From: DASTHV01 sp035718045
GTDB taxonomy: Bacteria; Patescibacteriota; Saccharimonadia; Saccharimonadales; UBA10212
Length of the DNA stretch: 27,787 nucleotides
Reading direction: 5' to 3'
Assembly (NCBI GenBank): GCA_035718045.1
Contig: DASTHV010000080.1
Location: forward strand, 1-27,787
Shown: positions 22,504 through 27,787 of the stretch, piece after piece
Layout: each line of letters opens with the position of its first letter
Position numbering within the stretch: position 1 is the first letter of the stretch
Position numbers and translations under genes: made by a program
Notes under the pieces: model-generated
Told to the model about the DNA's origin: nothing
The model's database searches: none
The model's input: the letters and a program-made list of their open reading frames with translations, nothing else

Positions 22504-23217
22504 CTAGAGTGTTTTTTGGTCTTTAATCTTCTTTGGAATAGAGCGGCGATCAAGATAAGCTTTTGGCAACATCAACTCTGGTCGCCACGATTTAATCAGT
22601 TTTTGAAGGTCAGTGCCGGATTGATACTTGCCGCTAAAACCACCGTGCCGGCCGGCGCCGTAATTGCCAGCTACCTCGCCGGTTTCGTGGAATATTATCT
22701 GGGCGATTCGCTCACCAACCGGAAGCAGAATAATTTCGCTGCTATTAAGATTAAAGACTTCTAGGGTCAATCGATTTATATAGCCAGGGTCTATCCAGCC
22801 GGCGTCAAAGCTGACAGCCACCCCGTTACGGCCCCAACTCGACCGAGAACGGACTTCACAGGCTCCCGGCGGCCGAATGCCAAAGAATTCGTGGGTATGG
22901 GTTAGGATCCTTTCGCCTGGCCGAACCGGAATTATCGGATGCTTAGCCGGGATGCCTTTTAAGGGTTTAATACCGTTTTCATCGCACCATTGTTTATGGG
23001 GCACGGCCGTTAGGGCGCCTTCAAAGTAACGTTTTACGTCGCCTTCATCGAAGGGGTTATAGACCGGGTGATCCTTTGATCTTTCGGTGCGGTAATAATA
23101 GTGACCGAGAGTCACGTCCAGGCTGGCGTGGGATACATGACGAGGATTAAACGGCGTACAAACGATATGCCCGTCTTTAATCGCCTTGACGATCTGCTTA
23201 TTGCTGTAAACAGCCAT
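22504..23217 (-). CDS. dcd: dCTP deaminase (dUTPase superfamily)
   Basis: A 237-residue trimeric dUTPase-fold enzyme that converts dCTP to dUTP or, in bifunctional forms, dUMP. Recognisable are ASLDVTLGHYYYR at 29-41, RSSWGRNGVAVSFDAGWIDPGY with the substrate Arg/Ser residues, and the catalytic Glu in NRLTLEVFN; PVGERIAQIIF follows. It is longer than the typical 190 residues, with an insert around 50-95 and a C-terminal extension. A GAAGGAG ribosome binding site lies before the ATG at 23217. Placed between rplA and the Tmk fusion, it suggests a linked dCTP to dTTP route. Confidence 0.93.
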   Translation of the reverse strand: MAVYSNKQIVKAIKDGHIVCTPFNPRHVSHASLDVTLGHYYYRTERSKDHPVYNPFDEGDVKRYFEGALTAVPHKQWCDENGIKPLKGIPAKHPIIPVRPGERILTHTHEFFGIRPPGACEVRSRSSWGRNGVAVSFDAGWIDPGYINRLTLEVFNLNSSEIILLPVGERIAQIIFHETGEVAGNYGAGRHGGFSGKYQSGTDLQKLIKSWRPELMLPKAYLDRRSIPKKIKDQKTL

Positions 23218-23283
23218 GTGACTCCTTCTGGTAATAGTTTATAGGCTAGGTAGTTGCCTAGCAAGCAATAGCCTGTTGTTGTA

Positions 23284-24216
23284 TTAGCTGCGACTAGCTG
23301 TCTCGACAGAGATACTGGGACCCATTGTCGAGCTAACGTATATGCTTTTGATATATATGCCTTTCAGGCTGGCCGGCTTGGCAGCGCGGATGCTAGACAG
23401 TACCGCCTGGGCATTTTGATTCAATTTATCACCGCCAAAACTGGCCTTGCCGATAGCTAAATGAATGATGCCGTGCTGGTCGACACGGTACTCTACTTTC
23501 CCGGCTTTGGCCTGTTTGACCGCTTCGGCGACGTTTTGTGTAACTGTGCCGCTTTTAGGATTAGGCATTAGGCCGCGTGGCCCCAGCAGCCTGGCATATT
23601 TACCCAATTTTGGCATCATAGACGGCGTGGCTACCAGCACATCGAAGGCGATTTCTTCCTTATCCAAAGCCGCGAATATCTTATCGGCGCCTGATATATC
23701 GGCGCCGGCCGCCTTCGACTCAGCATCGTCCTCTGCTAAGGCAGCCACTCTTAAAGATTTTCCAGTACCGGCCGGCAAGACTACGCTGTCGCGGACGTTT
23801 TGGTCGGCCTGTTTAGGGTCGACGCCTAAATTGACGTGTAATTCGATGGAACCGTCGAACTTAGTAGGGCTGGTCTTGGCGGCTAGCTCTAGAGCTTCGG
23901 CCAGCGGATAGTCTTTGGCTTTATCGATTAGTTTGGCGACTTCACGATATTTTTTGCCGGCTCGTTCTAATTTAGAGCGCGGTTTGGCCGCTTGCTTGGG
24001 CTTCGGCTCATCCTTAGCGACCGTCTTGCGAACTTCTTTAGCATGTTTTTCCTCAGTCGCCTTGACGGCTTTGGCGCTGCGTTTTCCAGCCTTAGCAGTA
24101 GGCTCGGCAGCTTTGACCTCAACCGGCTCTGCTGTCTTAAGCGGCGCGGCTTCAACTACCGTCTCCGCCTCTTTTAGCTGTTTTTCTTTACTCGGTTTCG
24201 GCTTGGCTTGAGCCAT
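23284..24216 (-). CDS. rplA: Ribosomal protein L1 with long charged N-terminal extension
   Basis: A 310-residue uL1. The conserved protein starts at about residue 83 (RAGKKYREVAKLID) and shows HVNLGVDPKQADQNVRDSVVLPAGTGK, the L1 central domain MPKLGKYARLLGPRGLMPNPKSGTV and the C-terminal GKASFGGDKLNQNAQAVL. The first 80 residues are a low-complexity Lys/Ala/Glu/Pro extension absent from typical L1 (about 230 residues). I start it at the ATG at 24216, six bases after AAGGAG; an ATG two codons earlier lies inside that ribosome binding site. It closes the secE-nusG-rplK-rplA run. Confidence 0.95.
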   Translation of the reverse strand: MAQAKPKPSKEKQLKEAETVVEAAPLKTAEPVEVKAAEPTAKAGKRSAKAVKATEEKHAKEVRKTVAKDEPKPKQAAKPRSKLERAGKKYREVAKLIDKAKDYPLAEALELAAKTSPTKFDGSIELHVNLGVDPKQADQNVRDSVVLPAGTGKSLRVAALAEDDAESKAAGADISGADKIFAALDKEEIAFDVLVATPSMMPKLGKYARLLGPRGLMPNPKSGTVTQNVAEAVKQAKAGKVEYRVDQHGIIHLAIGKASFGGDKLNQNAQAVLSSIRAAKPASLKGIYIKSIYVSSTMGPSISVETASRS

Positions 24217-24268
24217 GATCATCTCCTTGTGGTGTTAGCGGCTTTTGGCCTCCCACGGTTTAGTTTAC

Positions 24269-24505
24269 TTAATGCAGGCGCAACTGAATGTCTTGAGCGC
24301 TTTCGGCTAGCTCGCGGACCCTAGCTTCCATTCGTTTAATTTCGTCCAGACTAATGGGGAGCTCTTCGGCCTGAGTTCCGTCTAGGACGGCCAAATTGGC
24401 CGCGATCCTGGTCTCTGCTAACTTCTGACGAGCCAGTTCATACTCGGTTGGCATATAGGTGCGTTCTTCATCGAATTCTTGACCTTCGTAATTGTGAGTA
24501 CTCAT
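24269..24505 (-). CDS. Unknown 78-residue helical protein between rplK and rplA
   Basis: I do not recognise it. The start ATG shares its A with the TAA of rplK (TAATG), so translation is coupled. The N-terminus is acidic and polar; residues 18-78 are predicted to form two helices (TEYELARQKLAETRIAANLA and SLDEIKRMEARVRELAESAQ) that could form a coiled-coil hairpin. Net charge is negative, there are no cysteines, signals or membrane segments. Its place inside a highly expressed ribosomal operon argues that it is real and translated in proportion to L11 and L1; a ribosome-associated role is a guess. Confidence 0.7.
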   Translation of the reverse strand: MSTHNYEGQEFDEERTYMPTEYELARQKLAETRIAANLAVLDGTQAEELPISLDEIKRMEARVRELAESAQDIQLRLH

Positions 24506-24939
24506 TATGATTCTACCTCTACTCCCATGCTGCGGGCGGTGCCGGCCACCATCTTTTTGACAGCTTCGATGTCTTGGGTGTTCATGTCGGCGGCTTTGGT
24601 CTGGGCAATCTCGCTCAGCTGGGTTTGATTTAGCTTCTTATCTAATTTAGCCTTATTAGGCTCGCCGGAGCCTTTATCGACTTTGAGTGCGCTCATTATC
24701 AGTTCGTCTGTTGGCGTGCCGACCACCCGCCAGTCCATGCTTCTATCATCATAGATGTTGATATGGACAGTTAGCATTTGGCCCATGCGGTCCTTGGTCT
24801 GTTCATTGAATGGATTGATGAAATCCATCATATTTACGCCGTATTGGCCTAATGTTGAGCCTACCGGCGGCGCCGCGTTGGCTTGGCCGCCTCGGATTTT
24901 CATCTTTAAAGTTGCTCTGACTTCTTTACTCTGCGCCAT
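24505..24939 (-). CDS. rplK: Ribosomal protein L11
   Basis: A 144-residue uL11, which binds the GTPase-associated rRNA centre. Typical features are MKIRGGQANAAPPVGSTLGQYGVNMMDFINPFNEQT at the N-terminus (rRNA-proximal proline-rich domain), and the C-terminal rRNA-binding domain with QLSEIAQTKAADMNTQDIEAVKKMVAGTARSMGV. Length is normal. A GAGGGAG ribosome binding site lies inside the end of the 48-residue ORF upstream, whose stop overlaps this gene by 14 bases. Confidence 0.97.
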   Translation of the reverse strand: MAQSKEVRATLKMKIRGGQANAAPPVGSTLGQYGVNMMDFINPFNEQTKDRMGQMLTVHINIYDDRSMDWRVVGTPTDELIMSALKVDKGSGEPNKAKLDKKLNQTQLSEIAQTKAADMNTQDIEAVKKMVAGTARSMGVEVES

Positions 24940-25072
24940 CTGCTTCTCCCTCTATCATCTGTTTAACAAACTCTTCAGCTAGCTGCTGCTTACCTATAGC
25001 TAGTTGGTTGGCCCAGGCTTCCCATAGCTCATTAGATTCCTCCTCTGTGTAATTGCCGATTCTTTCTGGCAT
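24926..25072 (-). CDS. Small acidic ORF (48 residues) between nusG and rplK
   Basis: An open frame from ATG 25072, one base after the nusG TGA, to a TAA 14 bases inside rplK. The peptide begins MPERIGNYTEEESNELWEA and is acidic, helical and amphipathic, with two Trp; no cysteine, signal or membrane segment. GAGAG upstream could serve as ribosome binding site. The tight fit between two highly conserved genes (one-base gap before, short overlap after) and absence of other content in the 134-base gap support a real gene. I do not recognise the family. Confidence 0.6.
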   Translation of the reverse strand: MPERIGNYTEEESNELWEAWANQLAIGKQQLAEEFVKQMIEGEADGAE

Positions 25073-25073
25073 A

Positions 25074-25616
25074 TCAGACTCTCTTCACCTGCAGACCGTC
25101 GAGCTCCACAGGGGTTTCACGGCCGAACATATTTACTAGAACCTTTAATTTGCCCTTTTGGGCGTCTATCTCATTGATAGCGCCGTCAAAACCCTTAAAT
25201 GGTCCGTCCACGATATTAACTACTTCACCGACATTATAATCAAACTTATGCTTGGGTTCATCTCGACCCATCCGCTTCATGATTTTAGAGATTTCATCGG
25301 CCGAAATCGGTGTAGGCTCGGTGCCGGTGCCAACGAATCCGGTAACATTTGGAGTGTTACGCACAATGTACCAGGCATCTTCGCTCAACTTCATTTCTAC
25401 TAGCACATAGCCTTGAAAAATACGTTTTTCAACCACTTTACGCTTGCCATTTTTGATTTCAATCATTTTTTCCTTGGGTACCATCACCTGGAATATCTTG
25501 TCACCCATATCCAGGCTTTCGGCCCGCTGACGGATACTCTCGGCGACCTTTTCTTCGTAGCCGCTATAGGTGTGGATGGCATACCATTGTTTTGATGAAT
25601 CGTATCGCTTATTCAC
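25074..25616 (-). CDS. nusG: Transcription termination/antitermination protein NusG
   Basis: A 180-residue NusG, which binds RNA polymerase and couples it to the ribosome or Rho. The NGN domain starts at QWYAIHTYSGYEEKV and includes RIFQGYVLVEM and WYIVRNTPNVTGFVG; the C-terminal KOW domain is GEVVNIVDGPFKGFDGAINEID. The start codon is GTG at 25616, with AAAGGA eight bases ahead. It follows secE by 12 bases, the near-universal secE-nusG-rplK order. Confidence 0.97.
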   Translation of the reverse strand: MNKRYDSSKQWYAIHTYSGYEEKVAESIRQRAESLDMGDKIFQVMVPKEKMIEIKNGKRKVVEKRIFQGYVLVEMKLSEDAWYIVRNTPNVTGFVGTGTEPTPISADEISKIMKRMGRDEPKHKFDYNVGEVVNIVDGPFKGFDGAINEIDAQKGKLKVLVNMFGRETPVELDGLQVKRV

Positions 25617-25628
25617 TCAACTGGTCCT

Positions 25629-26042
25629 TTACTTTAATATAACTTTCTTAAATAACTCATCTAGACCTTTATCTACTCCGGCTACCAATGCTCCGAACAC
25701 CGTGGCAAAAACCAGCACCGCTAAGGTCAAACGCCAAGTATCGAGCCGGTTAGGCCACTGAACTTGCCGTAATTCGCGCCAGGAGTTAACAAAATATCGC
25801 GGTACCAGCCAGGATAGAACTTTAGCTACCGGGCGAAAAATCGCAACCAGCACCCGGTTGAACCGACTATTGCGAAACTTCAGTTTTTTGAATGGCTTAG
25901 CCGCTGTCGCCCTGATGCGGCTTTGCTGCTTGGGGGCGCTTTTAGCTTCGGCTGCTTCGCGGGCAGCATCCATCCGCTCTCTTACCGTAGGAGCGCTTTT
26001 GCGAATCCGCGGCCGCCGGCCTGACGAATTGTTCTGAGCCAC
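25629..26042 (-). CDS. secE: Preprotein translocase subunit SecE
   Basis: A 137-residue SecE, the small clamp subunit of SecYEG. The conserved amphipathic helix and hinge S-W-R-E-L-R-Q-V-Q-W-P (87-97) is followed by one membrane helix at about 104-124. Residues 1-65 are an unusual Lys/Arg/Ala-rich extension preceding the core, so it is about twice the size of minimal single-span SecE. GTG start at 26042 with AAGGAG six bases upstream. First gene of the nusG/ribosomal protein run. Confidence 0.93.
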   Translation of the reverse strand: MAQNNSSGRRPRIRKSAPTVRERMDAAREAAEAKSAPKQQSRIRATAAKPFKKLKFRNSRFNRVLVAIFRPVAKVLSWLVPRYFVNSWRELRQVQWPNRLDTWRLTLAVLVFATVFGALVAGVDKGLDELFKKVILK

Positions 26043-26067
26043 CAGATCTCCTTATCCTCTTCAGAAT

Positions 26068-26096
26068 TAATAAAAGCCTACTTTGTATAGTAGGCT
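26068..26096 (-). terminator. Intrinsic terminator upstream of secE
   Basis: On the minus strand AGCCTACT (26096-26089) pairs perfectly with AGTAGGCT (26082-26075) around a six-base loop, followed by a TTTTATT tract. It would end the transcript of the PAS-protein operon before secE, or attenuate read-through into it. Confidence 0.75.
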
Positions 26097-26109
26097 CTTC
26101 TGCTGTCAA
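26082..26109 (-). promoter_or_regulatory. Candidate secE operon promoter overlapping the terminator
   Basis: A perfect TTGACA (26109-26104) on the minus strand is followed after 16 bases by TACAAA (26087-26082), which lies inside the terminator hairpin. The predicted start falls in the hairpin's 3' arm, so the new transcript would not form the terminator. An alternative pair (TTGCAA, 17 bases, TAGTAT) lies just upstream. Confidence 0.4.
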
Positions 26110-26154
26110 TACTACCTCATATAAACCAGGATTGCAACATCTTAAATCGGCCGA

Positions 26155-26559
26155 CTAATTAACAACCGGTTGGCGCAGTAAAATGACATAACCGCTGGAA
26201 CGGGTGTCTTTATAGGCCGGTTTAACGGCTGAAATTTTAACATGGACTGCTAAATGGGAACCGTCCGGCCGCTTCAGTGAATAATCGTTGCTGGAAAAGC
26301 TCGATCCCGATGCCGCGGCAACAGTTATTAAGTCCACTACGGCGCCGTCACGACCCACAACCGATAGAACTTCGCTCAGTTTTTTGCCCTGTACTTCATT
26401 TATGTCTAAAAGCGCTAATGCCGCACCATTGCAAAGTACTACCTTATTTTCGTTATCAACTGCTAAAAAACCGTCTTCTAGGCTGTTAATTAAAGCCAGC
26501 AGCCGGTTATGGTCCAACTGGTTCTGAGATGCCTGGAACAATCTTACGCTACTAAGCAT
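26155..26559 (-). CDS. Stand-alone PAS domain protein
   Basis: A 134-residue protein that consists almost entirely of one PAS domain: after a short helix, LLALINSLEDGFLAVDNENKVVLCNGAALALLDINEVQGKKLSEVL is the typical PAS start, and DYSLKRPDGSHLAVHVKISAVKP...GYVILLRQ the closing strands. No kinase, cyclase or DNA-binding output domain is attached, so it would act through a partner. It is sandwiched between a YgjP-like metallopeptidase and the secE terminator. A ligand or sensed signal cannot be inferred. Confidence 0.82.
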   Translation of the reverse strand: MLSSVRLFQASQNQLDHNRLLALINSLEDGFLAVDNENKVVLCNGAALALLDINEVQGKKLSEVLSVVGRDGAVVDLITVAAASGSSFSSNDYSLKRPDGSHLAVHVKISAVKPAYKDTRSSGYVILLRQPVVN

Positions 26560-26568
26560 TAGTTTTAA

Positions 26569-27282
26569 TTATGCCACATTTGTCCGCTTAGGTGTTAGTA
26601 TCGGACGTAACTGATTAATTTCTCGACGGAGTTTTTTGGCTTCGGGCCTGATTGACTCATAGGCTGACCAAAACGTATCTCCATGATTAAGATATTTAGT
26701 ATGCAGCAGCTCATGAATAATCACGTAATCAATTAGGTGCCACGGCAATTGTATAAGAAAAAAGTTCAGCGTGATTTGCTGGCTGTTCGAGCAGCTGCCC
26801 CAACGCGAACTCAACTTCTTAATCCGCAAACTTTTGTACGGTAAATTATGGACCAGCGCCAAAGTATCGAGTCGCTGCGGCAAAAGTCTTTCCGCTTCTT
26901 TTTTAAGCGCTCTTTCGGAGGCTAACGAGGCTTTCTGCTGAACGTCAGGATTCGATATTTCAAGGGCGGTCCGCACAATCACGGCATTAGATGTAACTCG
27001 AGTTGATACGTTTATATGAGATGCATCCCGCTGAAAGTAAAGGCGGTATGATTTGCCGATTTGATCACCATGCTTCAAGTAGTCACGACTAACGGAATGT
27101 TTTTTTACCCAATCAGATCGGTTCTTGGCAAAATTTATGCCAGCTGAATATGGAGCCCAGGCTGGCAGACCGACCCGCACCCGTCCGTCCGGTAATACAC
27201 TCAAGCGTAGGTTTTTAGAGCCGCGACGCTTGGCGAGCAGGACATCCCCGATGCCGGGAACATTAACTATTTTTTGGGCCAT
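26569..27282 (-). CDS. YgjP-like zinc metallopeptidase (DUF45/M48-type fold)
   Basis: A 237-residue protein of the YgjP family. The zinc site is H190-E-L-L-H194 in VIIHELLHTKYLNH, with H200 as probable third ligand followed by GDTFW. The preceding LSSRWGSCSNSQQITLNFFLIQLP is the family's hallmark. The N-terminal half is beta-rich (LRLSVLPDGRVRVGLP). No signal peptide or membrane segment, so it is cytoplasmic. It starts just after the P-loop kinase-like gene ends and is followed by the PAS gene 9 bases on, forming a small operon. Substrates of this family are unknown. Confidence 0.9.
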   Translation of the reverse strand: MAQKIVNVPGIGDVLLAKRRGSKNLRLSVLPDGRVRVGLPAWAPYSAGINFAKNRSDWVKKHSVSRDYLKHGDQIGKSYRLYFQRDASHINVSTRVTSNAVIVRTALEISNPDVQQKASLASERALKKEAERLLPQRLDTLALVHNLPYKSLRIKKLSSRWGSCSNSQQITLNFFLIQLPWHLIDYVIIHELLHTKYLNHGDTFWSAYESIRPEAKKLRREINQLRPILTPKRTNVA

Positions 27283-27283
27283 T

Positions 27284-27787
27284 TTAGTCTACCTTGATAT
27301 TGCGCCGACCAAGATGTACTTGGCTAGCGAAGTTTGGGATCAAGTTTACTAGTTCCGGCTTGGTGACGTTGGCCTGTACTTCCTGACTGCCGATAAGCCC
27401 CTTTTGATAGAGTCGGCTGATGATTGAACTTTTTTGAGTATTGAACGTGTGTTTGCCGCTAATTACTAAGTATTCCTCGCCCTGAGGATTCTGCATGGCG
27501 GCTAGCTGCCGGTCAAAGGTTTGCCGGGTTTGCGGCTCGGCATAACGATCGTCTGTGGTGCGGCGATCACGCCCCTGGGTTCGCATAAAAGCGCTCTCCA
27601 TATCAATTTGTATCCAAATCAACATATAAGCCGCGCGGTGTTGACGAGCCATTTCGCACAATCGCCGGCGATGTGATTCGCGCAAGGCATTAGTATCATA
27701 AACTACGCTGACGCCGGAATTTAGGAATTCTTCAGCCATGTAGTCCATCAAATGATTCACGATGGCGTTTTCTTGGGCGTCATAACG
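27284..27787 (-). CDS. P-loop kinase-like protein, C-terminal part (runs off the right edge)
   Basis: The frame is open to the window edge (168 codons plus stop), so the N-terminus with the expected P-loop lies outside. What is seen fits the AAA_33/zeta-like small-molecule or nucleic-acid kinase group: SGVSVVYDTNALRESHRRRL (a DxN motif after a hydrophobic strand), then YMLIWIQID and the Arg-rich R-T-Q-G-R-D-R-R lid. The tail after residue 120 is less typical. It precedes the metallopeptidase gene by one base. The in-frame GTG at 27760 is internal rather than the start. Confidence 0.75.
   Translation of the reverse strand, partial: RYDAQENAIVNHLMDYMAEEFLNSGVSVVYDTNALRESHRRRLCEMARQHRAAYMLIWIQIDMESAFMRTQGRDRRTTDDRYAEPQTRQTFDRQLAAMQNPQGEEYLVISGKHTFNTQKSSIISRLYQKGLIGSQEVQANVTKPELVNLIPNFASQVHLGRRNIKVD

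Noticed and set aside
23465..24211. Two long plus-strand frames (148 and 98 codons) opposite rplA.
   Set aside because: They mirror the low-complexity Lys/Ala/Glu coding of rplA; no start signals or family motifs.
1..27787. Recoded TGA (code 25, as in SR1/Gracilibacteria).
   Set aside because: TGA is used as a normal stop in several genes (for example the GT4 ending at 2625 and the one ending at 10112), and conserved proteins show no internal TGA.
1..27787. CRISPR arrays, insertion sequences, long direct or inverted repeats.
   Set aside because: Reading through the window revealed no regularly spaced repeats, transposase or integrase genes, or terminal inverted repeats.

Overview
The window looks like a chromosomal segment of a Patescibacteria (CPR) bacterium, most likely a Saccharibacteria (TM7) relative. 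The evidence is a tightly packed layout with many overlapping start/stop pairs, standard TGA stops (not the recoded TGA of Gracilibacteria/SR1), a secE-nusG-rplK-rplA-rplJ-rplL block interrupted by small unknown genes and a dTTP-synthesis pair, and stripped-down information-processing proteins (RecR without its zinc-finger cysteines, DnaX without its zinc module). The lineage is inferred from these features; no marker phylogeny was possible.

Region 1 (1-5801, minus strand) is an accessory gene set. A strong predicted promoter drives an 89-residue cysteine-containing orphan protein. A second strong promoter 124 bases further on drives a translationally coupled operon: HAD phosphatase, G1P-dehydrogenase/sugar-phosphate-cyclase-like protein, GT4 glycosyltransferase, PIG-L (LmbE) zinc deacetylase, a GT4 enzyme carrying a C-terminal PqqD/RRE-like winged helix, and a radical SAM enzyme cut by the left edge. 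Together they look like a small-molecule, glycolipid or modified-peptide pathway, and I regard this as the most novel part of the window.

Region 2 (5990-6814) holds a Nudix hydrolase, a tRNA-Gln(UUG) gene with encoded CCA, and a divergent intergenic region.

Region 3 (6815-11260, plus strand) is a four-gene operon: alpha/beta hydrolase, two PimA-like GT4 glycosyltransferases overlapping by 56 bases, and an AI-2E/PerM-family membrane protein. It probably makes or handles a surface glycolipid.

Region 4 (18620 down to 11241, minus strand) is a core housekeeping operon: dnaX, dnaB, a GT-C-like polytopic membrane protein, ybaB/ebfC, recR, a DHH/DHHA1 phosphoesterase and cysS. It meets region 3 tail to tail with a 20-base overlap.

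Region 5 (27787 down to 18680, minus strand) carries a P-loop kinase-like fragment, a YgjP-type metallopeptidase, a PAS-only protein, secE, nusG, a 48-residue small ORF, rplK, a 78-residue small ORF, rplA with a long Lys/Ala/Glu-rich extension, dcd, a thymidylate kinase fused to a probable ThyX-like domain, an L10-type leader with a transcription attenuator, rplJ, rplL with a terminator, and a conserved-looking unknown. dCTP deaminase beside a Tmk/ThyX-like fusion would give a compact dCTP to dTDP route embedded in the ribosomal protein block. No stretch longer than about 220 bases lacks a gene. I saw no insertion sequence, integrase, CRISPR array or rRNA.
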